64,000 nt of DNA, taken from contig CAMYUW010000005.1 in the NCBI GenBank assembly GCA_947302275.1, forward strand, positions 1-64,000. The letters run 5' to 3'. How positions within the stretch are numbered: position 1 is the first letter of the stretch; each line of letters begins with the position of its first letter. Origin of the DNA: an uncultured Prevotellaceae bacterium. Lineage in GTDB: Bacteria; Bacteroidota; Bacteroidia; Bacteroidales; Muribaculaceae. The notes beneath the pieces are model-generated. The model searched no databases and was not told the origin of the DNA. It saw nothing but the letters and a program-made list of their open reading frames with translations. The position numbers and the translations under genes were made by a program. This document shows positions 1-8,248 of this stretch, piece after piece.

Positions 1-2
1 AC

Positions 3-245
3 GAACTGAAGAGCATCTTCCAGACCTATCTGTTCGACGTACTGGGCATCCGCGATGATGCCGCCGGCGGCGACAGCGTGAATCTGGAGCCCTACCGCAA
101 GGCCGTTGACCTGCTGTTGGATATGCGACGCACTGCCAAGGCCAACAAGGACTGGGCCACGAGCGACCTCATCCGTGACAAACTGGGTGAGTTCGGCTTT
201 GAGGTCAAGGACACCAAGGATGGCTTTGAGTGGAAAGTGAAATAA
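3..245 (+). CDS. cysS: Cysteinyl-tRNA synthetase, C-terminal fragment
   Basis: The 3' end of a gene that begins before the window; the frame starting at base 3 is open to a TAA at 243-245. The 80 visible residues match the C-terminal helical anticodon-binding (DALR-type) end of class I cysteinyl-tRNA synthetase: a YRKAVDLLLDMRRTAK segment followed by KDWATSDLIRDKLGEFGFEV and an ending of the DGFEWKVK type. The enzyme charges tRNA-Cys in the cytosol. The HIGH and KMSKS active-site motifs would lie upstream and are not visible. The next gene starts 13 bases downstream on the same strand, so the two are probably co-transcribed. Confidence 0.85.
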   Translation, partial: ELKSIFQTYLFDVLGIRDDAAGGDSVNLEPYRKAVDLLLDMRRTAKANKDWATSDLIRDKLGEFGFEVKDTKDGFEWKVK

Positions 246-258
246 AAACAGTTAGAAA

Positions 259-1236
259 GTGGAACCACTAGTTTCGGTTATTGTTCCCGTCTTTAACGTC
301 AAGGACTATCTGGACCAGTGCCTTGAAAGCATTGTGGCCCAGACCTATACGCATTTGGAAATCCTTGTGGTTGACGACGGGAGCAATGACGGTAGTGGTG
401 ACATGTGCGACCAGTGGGCCAAAAGGGACCAACGCATCCGCGTCTTACATCAGGCCAACGGCGGCTTGTCGGCTGCCCGCAATGCGGCACTCGATGTGAT
501 GCAGGGCGAAATGGTCACGATGGTTGACAGCGATGACGTGCTCCGACCAACGGCCATCAAGGTGATGATAGAAGCCATGGGCAAAAGCCAGGCTAGCATT
601 GTCGTGGGAGATTACACCCCCTTTGATGACCATGGTACGCCTATATGGCCCAACCAGGGCGAACAGCCCATGCCCATACGCATTCCCCAACATCGGGCAA
701 TACGCAGGATATTCTATCAGCAGGGGCTCACACACTCCGCCTGGGGGCGTTTGTATGACGCCTCTCTGTTCGAGGGCATCCGGTACCCTGTAGGCCAGAA
801 TTATGAAGACCTCGCCATCATCTATCCGTTGATGCTCAAGTGCGGCCGTGTGGCTAAAATCAATTACACACTCTATGGCTACCGCCAGCGTCAGGGCAGC
901 ATTTTGGGCGCATTCTCAGCCAAGAGGGCTGATGTACTGGACGTGTGTGAAGGATTGGAGAAACATGTGGAGCAACGCGACCAGCGATACTTGAAAGCTG
1001 TGCGCAGCCGATTGTTGAGTGCCTACTTCAACATCCTGCTGCTGAGCAATCAAGACAAAGCAACTGATCACCGAGCGCTGCAAGACAGATGCTGGCAAGG
1101 CATCAAGCGACTCCGCTGGGGCTGCTTGTTCGACAAGAATGTCAGGCCCAAGAACAAGTCAGGTATACTGGCCTCCCTGCTGGGGAGAGGCTTCCTGTGC
1201 AACGTGGTGGGACGACACTACCAGCCTAAAGCATGA
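259..1236 (+). CDS. Family 2 glycosyltransferase
   Basis: 325 residues, read from a GTG start at 259; no ATG lies nearby and the family-typical opening (PLVSVIVPVFN) begins three residues in. GT-A fold features are visible: the N-terminal VSVIVPVFN strand, VVDDGSNDGSGD (nucleotide binding), the GLSAARNAALD helix and the metal-binding MVDSDDV motif near residue 90. Such enzymes transfer a sugar from a nucleotide donor onto a growing surface glycan at the cytoplasmic membrane face. No polysaccharide cluster surrounds it; it sits 13 bases after cysS. The acceptor and donor cannot be told from sequence. Codon use resembles the neighbours. Confidence 0.85.
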   Translation: MEPLVSVIVPVFNVKDYLDQCLESIVAQTYTHLEILVVDDGSNDGSGDMCDQWAKRDQRIRVLHQANGGLSAARNAALDVMQGEMVTMVDSDDVLRPTAIKVMIEAMGKSQASIVVGDYTPFDDHGTPIWPNQGEQPMPIRIPQHRAIRRIFYQQGLTHSAWGRLYDASLFEGIRYPVGQNYEDLAIIYPLMLKCGRVAKINYTLYGYRQRQGSILGAFSAKRADVLDVCEGLEKHVEQRDQRYLKAVRSRLLSAYFNILLLSNQDKATDHRALQDRCWQGIKRLRWGCLFDKNVRPKNKSGILASLLGRGFLCNVVGRHYQPKA

Positions 1237-1343
1237 CCATCGCCTGTAAACCGCTTTATTTGTCAAAAAGACACGGCTTCTTGGCGAAATTTGTTATTAT
1301 TTGCCGTTTTAACCGAAAAAAAACGCCTTTTTGTAGATTTTAT

Positions 1344-1374
1344 TTTGACATTTGATATTGATTATTTATCTTTG
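1344..1374 (+). promoter_or_regulatory. Bacteroidetes-type promoter without a downstream gene
   Basis: TTTG at 1344-1347, 19 bases, then TATCTTTG at 1367-1374: a full match to the TTTG-N19-TAnnTTTG primary sigma consensus of Bacteroidetes. It points rightwards into a 165-bp stretch with no gene; the next coding region is on the opposite strand. Confidence 0.65.
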
Positions 1375-1380
1375 TAATTG

Positions 1381-1525
1381 TCAAATCAGAACACAAATAG
1401 TAATAACAATGTTTTAAGACTTTCCTGTCTATTACCATGACATTTGGGTTTAGTTAAAAAAGTATTTAGGCTTCAGAACACTAAAGAAAGGAAAAGACAA
1501 GGTGGGAATCTTGTCTTTTCTATTT
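1381..1525 (+). ncRNA. Candidate small RNA between promoter and terminator
   Basis: The intergenic stretch 1237-1539 holds no convincing gene. Transcription from the 1344-1374 promoter would start near 1381 and meet a perfect 11-bp hairpin at 1491-1520, giving an RNA of about 145 nt. The only open frames inside are trivial (a 2-codon and a 6-codon frame). I do not recognise the sequence as a known RNA family (6S, tmRNA, RNase P). It is inferred purely from the promoter-terminator arrangement. Confidence 0.35.
1491..1520. terminator. Bidirectional hairpin terminator
   Basis: GAAAAGACAAG (1491-1501), an 8-base loop, then CTTGTCTTTTC (1510-1520): a perfect 11-bp inverted repeat. On the plus strand it closes the candidate small RNA; on the minus strand it lies 20 bases after the CotH gene and is followed by a pyrimidine-rich CTTTCTTT run. 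Confidence 0.65.
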
Positions 1526-1539
1526 ATGAAATATTAGAA

Positions 1540-3009
1540 TTAATCAGATAAGAGGATGTCAATGATAGCTATCACATCCGAAATTGAGACGGTGCCGTTT
1601 CCATCAACATCAAAGGCATGCAAGGCAGAGCCATTATTGCTGAGCAACCAATCGATAAGATATGTGGCATCTGAAATTTCCACCTTGCCATCAACATTGG
1701 CATCGCCCACTGGATTGAGAGCGTTTATTGCAGGGTCAATCCACCCAACCCGTCTCTGGTACCAGTATTTTCGGTCATAAACGCGGGTATCGACCGCCAT
1801 ATTAAAATTCCATCGCAGCATTTCAAGCGGTTCGCTGGCCTTCAGGCCCTGGCACTCGTCCGAGAGCGCGAAGGTATTCATCGCATTGACAAAGTCACTA
1901 TAAAAAGTTGTGCCAACCCTGCGCCACTGCCACACAAATTCATCGACAAACTGACGATTAGTATTATTAAAGAGCTTTTTAAAATGGTGCGTATGACAAG
2001 GTGACCATTGCGAAATGACACGTTCGGCCATATCAAAATCCCACAAGACGGGCATCACAATGCGAGAAGTGTCAGTACTATCATATTTGCAGTAGAAACG
2101 ATTAGCACCTCCAGAATCCTGAGTTCCCATCAAATCATGAGCCAGGCACCATGAGGCAAACGACATGATATCAATCTTCTCAGGATAAGTGGTCTGATTC
2201 AAGCTGTTCTCATAATCAGTCACGACTCCTTGAAGATATGTCAACTGCTCTGGAAGGATTTCATCACTGTCCGGATACTTAAACGTGAAATTATAGGATG
2301 GAGACGTCACTGAATTGACATACACATCCTCATTCCACCAATATGGGTCACACTCAAAGATATAGCCCGAGGTCTTGTCCACATTGATGCGGCAATCGGG
2401 ATTTCGCTTCACCGATTCACAAAGCAAATACACACCCCGATACTCATCATTCATGACCACATTGACAAACCGATGTCCTGGAGTCCATGGCATGTTCAAC
2501 AATTCACTGACAATGTATCCCGCAGTAATAAGAAGGTAATGATCCTTGAGCAGAAGCCATTCCTTATCCTTGAACTTGGCTTCGTCACCGCGCATGAGCA
2601 TATCCTTCTTTTTCTGTAATTTGATTTTGTAGGGCTTCTTGTCGGCATAAGCGCTCGTATTTCCCCGAATCTTGATGGTCATGCCACTTACATCCTTCTC
2701 ATAGTCTCCGCTGTCATAGACCGCGCTGTCAAGCCCCTCGATGCGCTGATACATGGTGATACGTCCAGGCACCTTAGTGGCATTACGGATGGTCATTCCC
2801 ATGCAACCCGAAGGTGCCGACACATATTCGCAGGTGGGCTCTTCACTATCCACCGTCTCGATATTGAGGAGCGGCAGTCCCAACCTGATAATGTCGGTCA
2901 GCGGCATCATAGAATCACCCACGGCAACCATCGATGAAGTGTCAGCCTTCGCCTCCTGACAACACCATGCCGCAAAAACTATTAAAAACAAAAATGCACT
3001 TCTCTTCAT
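1540..3009 (-). CDS. Secreted CotH-family kinase with dockerin-like C-terminus
   Basis: 489 residues from the chosen ATG at 3009, which gives a compact signal peptide (MKRSAFLFLIVFAAWCC); an in-frame ATG at 3042 would add 11 residues. CotH-family (spore-coat-H-like atypical kinase) hallmarks are visible: the IRGNTSAY...KKPYKIKLQKK segment near residue 100 and the metal-binding LWDFDMAE motif near 330. CotH proteins phosphorylate serines on secreted or surface proteins in other bacteria; the substrate here is unknown. The last 60 residues form two EF-hand-like dockerin repeats (GDANVDGKVEISDATYLIDW and DVDGNGTVSISDVIAIIDIL). It starts about 50 bases after sufS, so it may ride on that transcript, though the functions are unrelated. 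A paralogue lies at 58807-60723. Confidence 0.85.
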   Translation of the reverse strand: MKRSAFLFLIVFAAWCCQEAKADTSSMVAVGDSMMPLTDIIRLGLPLLNIETVDSEEPTCEYVSAPSGCMGMTIRNATKVPGRITMYQRIEGLDSAVYDSGDYEKDVSGMTIKIRGNTSAYADKKPYKIKLQKKKDMLMRGDEAKFKDKEWLLLKDHYLLITAGYIVSELLNMPWTPGHRFVNVVMNDEYRGVYLLCESVKRNPDCRINVDKTSGYIFECDPYWWNEDVYVNSVTSPSYNFTFKYPDSDEILPEQLTYLQGVVTDYENSLNQTTYPEKIDIMSFASWCLAHDLMGTQDSGGANRFYCKYDSTDTSRIVMPVLWDFDMAERVISQWSPCHTHHFKKLFNNTNRQFVDEFVWQWRRVGTTFYSDFVNAMNTFALSDECQGLKASEPLEMLRWNFNMAVDTRVYDRKYWYQRRVGWIDPAINALNPVGDANVDGKVEISDATYLIDWLLSNNGSALHAFDVDGNGTVSISDVIAIIDILLSD

Positions 3010-3058
3010 GGCGATTCTTTTGTAGCCGTAAATTTTCTTCATTTATTTCTCTAAAGAT

Positions 3059-4270
3059 CTATCGGAGCATGTCAGCGACGCGGCGGGTGGCGGCGACAAA
3101 TGAAGCGACCTCGTCGAGCGTGTTATAGACGGCGAATGAAGCCCTGACCATTCCCGAAACACCATAACGTGCCATCAAGGGTTGAGCACAGTGGTGTCCC
3201 GTGCGCACGGCAATCCCCAATTTATCCAGCAACAGACCCATGTCATAACTGTTGATCTCACCCACTAGGAACGACACCACACCACTCTTGCCTGGTGCGG
3301 TACCAAACAGGCGTATGCCATCTATCGTGCGCAACCCCTCGACGGCAGCTGTCAGCAGTTCATGTTCGTGGGCGGCAATGTTCTCCAATCCGATGCCTTG
3401 CACATAGTCGATGGCGGTGCCAAAGGCGGCGATATCGACAAAGTCGGGCGTACCTGCCTCAAACTTGAAAGGCAGGTCAGCAAAGGTAGTGCGGTCAAAC
3501 GACACATGGCCAATCATCTCTCCCCCACCCTGATAAGGAGGCATTTTCTCCAGCCAATAACGCTTGCCATAGAGGATGCCGACACCAGCAGGGCCATACA
3601 TCTTGTGGCTCGAGAACGCATAGAAGTCACAATCCAGATCCTGCACATCAACCTTGACGTGGGGAGCGGCCTGAGCGCCATCAATCAGCACGGGCACTCC
3701 ATGGCGATGGGCAATGGCCACCATTTCCTTGACTGGATTAACCGTGCCTAACACATTGGACACATGAGCCAGAGCGACAAAACTGGTGCTGTCACTGAAC
3801 AGATCCTCATAGGCCTGCATATCCACTTGACCGCTTTCATCAATCGGCACCACGCGCAGGGTCACGCGCTTGCGCTGGCCTATGAGTTGCCAAGGCACAA
3901 TGTTGCTGTGATGCTCCATCACCGTGACGATGATCTCATCTCCATTCTCCAGCATTTGACCGAAAGATGAGGCCACAAGATTGATGCCTTCGGTCGTGCC
4001 GCGGGTGAAGATCACCTCCTCGATACTGCCCGCATTGATGAAAGCACGCACCTTCTCACGGGTTTGCTCGACCAGATCGGTCGCCTCCTGGGAAATGGTA
4101 TGTACACCACGATGCACATTAGCCTTGTAGTGGTAGTACATCTGGTCGATGGCCTCCACCACTGGACGCGGTGTCTGGGAGGTCGCAGCGTTGTCGAGAT
4201 AAACCAGCGGCCGACCCTCAATCTGGCGTTGCAGGATAGGATAATCCTCGCGTATCTTGTTAATATCCAT
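3059..4270 (-). CDS. sufS: SufS cysteine desulfurase
   Basis: 403 residues from the ATG at 4270; the frame extends upstream to 4303, but MDINKIREDYPIL is the usual start of the family. A PLP-dependent group II cysteine desulfurase that takes sulfur from L-cysteine and passes it as persulfide to the SufBCD scaffold for Fe-S cluster assembly in the cytosol. The PLP lysine lies in AFSSHKMYGPAG, the catalytic cysteine in RTGHHCAQP, and AHVSNVLG and IDGAQAAPH motifs are present. It is last in the sufB-sufC-sufD-sufS order but separated from sufD by 212 bp containing two hairpins, so its expression may be partly uncoupled. No SufE or SufU partner is visible nearby. Confidence 0.95.
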   Translation of the reverse strand: MDINKIREDYPILQRQIEGRPLVYLDNAATSQTPRPVVEAIDQMYYHYKANVHRGVHTISQEATDLVEQTREKVRAFINAGSIEEVIFTRGTTEGINLVASSFGQMLENGDEIIVTVMEHHSNIVPWQLIGQRKRVTLRVVPIDESGQVDMQAYEDLFSDSTSFVALAHVSNVLGTVNPVKEMVAIAHRHGVPVLIDGAQAAPHVKVDVQDLDCDFYAFSSHKMYGPAGVGILYGKRYWLEKMPPYQGGGEMIGHVSFDRTTFADLPFKFEAGTPDFVDIAAFGTAIDYVQGIGLENIAAHEHELLTAAVEGLRTIDGIRLFGTAPGKSGVVSFLVGEINSYDMGLLLDKLGIAVRTGHHCAQPLMARYGVSGMVRASFAVYNTLDEVASFVAATRRVADMLR

Positions 4271-4321
4271 ATGATTATGTTTATCGCTTGGAGACTGTGT
4301 CACAATTTATTCCTTGAATTT

Positions 4322-4342
4322 TTATCGCACTTCGCGCGATAA
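4322..4342. terminator. Hairpin in sufD-sufS gap
   Basis: TTATCGC (4322-4328) and GCGATAA (4336-4342) form a 7-bp stem with a 7-base loop; on the minus strand it is followed by AAAATTC. It lies 52 bases before the sufS start and could be a weak terminator or attenuator between sufD and sufS. The 4271-4482 gap holds no gene. Confidence 0.35.
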
Positions 4343-4426
4343 CCTTTAACTCAGAGAAACCGAATTAAACAAAACTAAATGAACATATTGTCGTGTTCAA
4401 TTTTTAAAATAATTTTGTTTAATTTC

Positions 4427-4442
4427 TCGGCCGGAAGGCCGA
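4427..4442. repeat. GC-rich palindromic hairpin after sufD
   Basis: TCGGCC-GGAA-GGCCGA, a perfect 6-bp stem with a GNRA-like tetraloop, 40 bases downstream of the sufD stop. No U-run follows on the minus strand, so it is more likely an RNA-stabilising or processing hairpin than a full terminator. Confidence 0.4.
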
Positions 4443-4482
4443 TCAAAGTTTTAGGCGCTATGACACACCGTCTCTACATTCT

Positions 4483-5832
4483 TCAGTTCTTACGGCAGGC
4501 AGCCATACAGCTGGCACAATTGCTCAGGGTACCGGCAAAGCGTTTCTCCACCAGATAGTGCAGGCGGTCCTTGAGCGCATCCAGGCGAACGCCATCGATG
4601 ACATCGGCGACAAAGGCCTGCATCAGCAAGCGGCGGGCTTCGTCGATGCCGATGCCGCGGGTGCGCATATAGAACAAGGCATCTTCATCGAGCTGGCCGA
4701 CAGCCGAGCCATGTGAACACAGCACGTCATCGGTATAAATCTCGAGCTGGGGCTTGGTGTACATCTTGGCTGTGGGTGCGCCACACAGGTTGCGGTTGCC
4801 CTGATAGGCTTCGACACGCGGGCAATCGGGCTTCACCAGTATCTTACCGGCAAAGGCACCAACTGCCTTGTCGTTGAGCACATACTTGAACATTTCATTG
4901 CTGTGGCAACGGGGAGCATTGTGGCTGATGAAGGTGTGGCTGTCCACATGCTGCTCACCACTGGCGATGGTCATGCCCAGCAACTGGGTCTCGGCATGTT
5001 CGCCATTGACCTCGACGTGGTAGTTGTTACGGGTAAATCCGTTAATGAGGGTGATGCCGTCGATGAGCACATTGCTGCCCTCATGCTGATCGACATAGAT
5101 AGATGACACGCGACTGGTGAGGGGAGTGCTTTCCTCCATGTCATAATAATCGATCATGGCTCCCTGCATGGCAACGATCTCGACCACCTGGTTATTCAGG
5201 TAGCGGTAGTCGGGGCTCTGGGTATGGTCACAGGCCAGCAGTTTGATAGCGGCATTCTTGCCCACAACGATGAGCAGGCGACGCTGGACCATCATGTCGA
5301 GCGCGGCATTGAAAATATTGACCAGTTGGATGGGACGTTCGGCAACGACTCCATCAGGCACATAAATAAACAGGCCGTCCTGAACAAGCAGACTGTTGAG
5401 CGCAACTACTGGATCACTCATCCGGGCCAGGCGGCCATAATAGGCGGTCATCAGTTCTGGATAATCCACAGCTGCCATGCTGAATGGCTCAACCACGACC
5501 TTGCCGATATTACGCTCGGCGGTCGCACTGCTATGGAAAGCATCATTGCTGCTATAATACAGGCAGGTGCTCATGTTGGGCACGTCACAGTGAAAGGTCT
5601 CGGAAGGATCGGCCTCGAAGGGCAGACGGTTCACGTTCACGCCATAGTCATGGCCAAACACAGCCTCAAGGTCTGTCGCCTCATAGTCCTCGCTGCCCTT
5701 GCGGGGCAGACGGGCTCCCTCCAAGTGTTCACGGGCTACCCGACGCAGGTTATTGAGCAATGCGGGAGATTGCTGCTCAAAGACCTCACGGTTCTCGTCA
5801 TAAAGATCGATATATTGCTTGAGCGCGTTCAT
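4483..5832 (-). CDS. sufD: SufD, Fe-S cluster assembly scaffold
   Basis: 449 residues. A right-handed beta-helix scaffold protein that forms the SufBC2D complex and helps build [4Fe-4S] clusters in the cytosol. The SufB/SufD family core is clear in the second half: SVDSHTFI-type and HNAPRCHSNEMFKYVLND segments, then FAGKILVKPDCPRVEAYQGN and a C-terminal MRTRGIGIDEARRLLMQAFV helix typical of this family. The C-terminus ends with extra cysteines (NCASCMAACRKN). The start is 6 bases after the sufC stop, indicating translational coupling. A regular member with nothing missing. Confidence 0.93.
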   Translation of the reverse strand: MNALKQYIDLYDENREVFEQQSPALLNNLRRVAREHLEGARLPRKGSEDYEATDLEAVFGHDYGVNVNRLPFEADPSETFHCDVPNMSTCLYYSSNDAFHSSATAERNIGKVVVEPFSMAAVDYPELMTAYYGRLARMSDPVVALNSLLVQDGLFIYVPDGVVAERPIQLVNIFNAALDMMVQRRLLIVVGKNAAIKLLACDHTQSPDYRYLNNQVVEIVAMQGAMIDYYDMEESTPLTSRVSSIYVDQHEGSNVLIDGITLINGFTRNNYHVEVNGEHAETQLLGMTIASGEQHVDSHTFISHNAPRCHSNEMFKYVLNDKAVGAFAGKILVKPDCPRVEAYQGNRNLCGAPTAKMYTKPQLEIYTDDVLCSHGSAVGQLDEDALFYMRTRGIGIDEARRLLMQAFVADVIDGVRLDALKDRLHYLVEKRFAGTLSNCASCMAACRKN

Positions 5833-5838
5833 CTCTCC

Positions 5839-6597
5839 TTATTGTTGTGAATCGACTTGTTCCTTAATCCAGTCATAACCCTTCTCCTCGAGTTCAAGCG
5901 CCAATTCGGGCCCGGCGCTCATGACGATGCGGCCCTTGTACAGAACGTGAACAAAGTCGGGCTTGATGTAGTCCAACAGACGCTGGTAGTGGGTGATGAC
6001 AATAGTGGCGTTGTCCTTGCTCTTGAGCGTATTCACTCCGCTGGCGACAATACGCAAGGCATCGATGTCCAAGCCGCTGTCGGTCTCGTCGAGGATGCTC
6101 AGTTTGGGCTCCAGCATAGCCATCTGGAAAATCTCGTTACGCTTCTTCTCGCCACCCGAGAAGCCCTCATTTACGGCTCGTGAGGCCAACTTGTTGTCGA
6201 GTTGAACGATAGAACGCTTTTCACGCATGATTTTCAGGAAATCGGCGGCGCTGAGCGGCTCCTGTCCGAAGTATTTGCGTTTCTCGTTCATGGCTGTGCG
6301 CATGAAGTTAACCATCGACACACCAGGAATCTCAACAGGATACTGGAAACTCAGGAACAAACCCTCATGGGCACGGTCCTCAGGGGAGAGGGCCAGCAGG
6401 TCCTTACCATAGAACTCGACGCTGCCTCCTGTCACGGTATAGGCAGGATTGCCCGTGAGCACGGCGCTTAAGGTACTTTTGCCCGAGCCGTTGGGTCCCA
6501 TAATGGCATGAACCTCACCAGGCTTGACCGTCAAGTCAATACCTTTCAATATCTCCTTGTCCTCAATCGAGGCTCGTAAATCCTTTATTACTAACAT
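5839..6597 (-). CDS. sufC: SufC, Fe-S assembly ATPase
   Basis: 252 residues from the ATG at 6597 (MLVIKDLRASIEDKEILKG); the open frame continues upstream to 6654 but that extension is low-complexity intergenic sequence. ABC-type ATPase: Walker A GPNGSGKST, Q-loop region LSFQYPVEIPGV, signature FSGGEKKRNEI (SufC-type), Walker B LSILDETDSGLD and H-loop VITHYQR. It powers conformational change in the SufBC2D scaffold in the cytosol; it is not a transporter subunit. It lies between sufB (85-bp gap) and sufD (6-bp gap) on one transcript. Confidence 0.95.
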   Translation of the reverse strand: MLVIKDLRASIEDKEILKGIDLTVKPGEVHAIMGPNGSGKSTLSAVLTGNPAYTVTGGSVEFYGKDLLALSPEDRAHEGLFLSFQYPVEIPGVSMVNFMRTAMNEKRKYFGQEPLSAADFLKIMREKRSIVQLDNKLASRAVNEGFSGGEKKRNEIFQMAMLEPKLSILDETDSGLDIDALRIVASGVNTLKSKDNATIVITHYQRLLDYIKPDFVHVLYKGRIVMSAGPELALELEEKGYDWIKEQVDSQQ

Positions 6598-6682
6598 ATT
6601 GTTTAAGTTGTGAGTTTTTAGTTTTAAGTTGTTAGTATGATGACTGTCGCTCAAAAGCTATCAACTGAATCTTTTCTTAGAA

Positions 6683-8143
6683 TCATCCCACCGCGCCTTC
6701 AAGCGAGACACTGAGGAGCTTTTGAGCCTCGACAGCAAACTCCATGGGCAACTTGGCCATCACCTCCTTGGCATAGCCGTTAACGATAAGTCCCACAGCG
6801 TCTTCGGTCGAGATTCCGCGCTGGTTGCAGTAGAAAATCTGTTCTTCGTTGATCTTGCTGGTGGTTGCCTCATGCTCGACGACCGACGTGTCGTTACCCA
6901 CCTCAATCACGGGGAAGGTGTGGGCTCCGCTGGTGTCACTCAATAGCAGGCTGTCACACTGGGTAAAGTTGCGGCAACCGGTTGCTTTGGGGGCTATCTT
7001 GACCATACCGCGGTAGCTGTTTTGACTGTGGCCGGCGCTGATGCCCTTGCTCACAATGGTGCTGGTGCTGTTCTTGCCCAGGTGAATCATCTTGGTGCCC
7101 GTGTCGGCCTCCTGCCAGTTGTTGGTAAGGGCCACACTGTAGAACTCGCCCACCGAGTGATCGCCCTTAAGCACACAACTGGGGTATTTCCACGTGATGG
7201 CGCTACCCGTCTCGACCTGGGTCCACGACAACTTGCTGTGGTCACCACGGCACAAGCCGCGTTTAGTCACCAGGTTGTAGATGCCGCCCTTGCCGTCCTT
7301 GTCTCCAGGATACCAGTTCTGGACAGTGCTGTACTTGACCTCGGCTCGGTCCTCAACAACAATCTCGACGATGGCAGCATGCAACTGGTTCTCATCGCGC
7401 ATGGGAGCGGTACAGCCCTCCAAATAGGAAACGTAAGCGTCATCATCGGCCACAATCAGGGTACGCTCAAACTGACCCGTTTGGGCTGCATTGATGCGGA
7501 AATAGGTAGAGAGTTCCATCGGACAACGCACGCCCTTGGGGATATACACAAACGATCCGTCGCTGAACACAGCCGAATTCAAGGCGGCATAGAAATTATC
7601 GGTGTAAGGAACCACTTTACCCAGGTACTTACGCACCAGGTCAGGATAATCCTTCACGGCCTCGCTGATGGAGCAGAATATCACGCCGAGCTCAGCCAGG
7701 CGCTCACGATAGGTCGTCTTAACGCTCACGCTGTCCATTACGGCGTCAACCGCCATGCCGCTCAGGCGCAACTGCTCCTCCAGTGGTATGCCCAGCTTAT
7801 CGAAGGTCTTCTTCAACTCGGGATCAATCTCCTTTGCCTCGCCTTGTTTCTTCTGGCGTGGGGCGGCATAGTAGCTGATATCCTGGTAGTCGATTTCAGG
7901 TACGTGCACATGGCCCCACGTGGGTGCCTTGAGCGTCAGCCAGTGGCGATAGGCCTTCAGACGGAACTCCAGCAGCCACTCGGGCTCTCCCTTCAAGGCG
8001 GAGATGCGGCGCACCACATCCTCGTCAAGACCCTTAGGAATGACTTCTGTTTCAATGTCGGTCACAAAGCCGTACTTGTACTCAGCTTGTGCCGCTTCCT
8101 CTATAATCTGATTACCTTTTTCAGGTTTCTCGTTCTCTTTCAT
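6683..8143 (-). CDS. sufB: SufB, Fe-S cluster assembly scaffold
   Basis: 486 residues, the usual SufB length. The principal scaffold subunit on which clusters are assembled. Family landmarks: [14 protein letters not shown] near the N-terminus, [20 protein letters not shown] in the middle, [20 protein letters not shown], and the C-terminal [20 protein letters not shown] and [20 protein letters not shown] segments with the cluster-ligand cysteine region. It is the first gene of the suf operon and is preceded by a complete Bacteroidetes promoter at 8177-8208. Confidence 0.95.
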   Translation of the reverse strand: MKENEKPEKGNQIIEEAAQAEYKYGFVTDIETEVIPKGLDEDVVRRISALKGEPEWLLEFRLKAYRHWLTLKAPTWGHVHVPEIDYQDISYYAAPRQKKQGEAKEIDPELKKTFDKLGIPLEEQLRLSGMAVDAVMDSVSVKTTYRERLAELGVIFCSISEAVKDYPDLVRKYLGKVVPYTDNFYAALNSAVFSDGSFVYIPKGVRCPMELSTYFRINAAQTGQFERTLIVADDDAYVSYLEGCTAPMRDENQLHAAIVEIVVEDRAEVKYSTVQNWYPGDKDGKGGIYNLVTKRGLCRGDHSKLSWTQVETGSAITWKYPSCVLKGDHSVGEFYSVALTNNWQEADTGTKMIHLGKNSTSTIVSKGISAGHSQNSYRGMVKIAPKATGCRNFTQCDSLLLSDTSGAHTFPVIEVGNDTSVVEHEATTSKINEEQIFYCNQRGISTEDAVGLIVNGYAKEVMAKLPMEFAVEAQKLLSVSLEGAVG

Positions 8144-8176
8144 CGGTTAAAACTTTACCTCTTGCTAAAAGCGGCA

Positions 8177-8208
8177 CAAAGGTACTGAAATTCGGGCGCA
8201 AAGCCAAA
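8177..8208 (-). promoter_or_regulatory. suf operon promoter
   Basis: Read on the minus strand: TTTG (8208-8205), 20 bases, TACCTTTG (8184-8177), 33 bases before the sufB start codon. It fits the Bacteroidetes primary sigma consensus. No IscR- or Fur-type operator was recognised beside it. Confidence 0.7.
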
Positions 8209-8248
8209 CAAAATGACTGTTTTATTTGGCTTTAAAGCCTTATCACTA

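Noticed and set aside
1540..3042. CotH protein as a lipoprotein because of the AAWCC segment
   Set aside because: The cysteines follow a weak lipobox (no clear L-x-x-C with G/A before C in the usual spacing) and an ordinary signal peptidase I site is equally possible.
7022..8188. 388-codon open frame opposite sufB
   Set aside because: Antisense shadow of sufB, with no recognisable features of its own.
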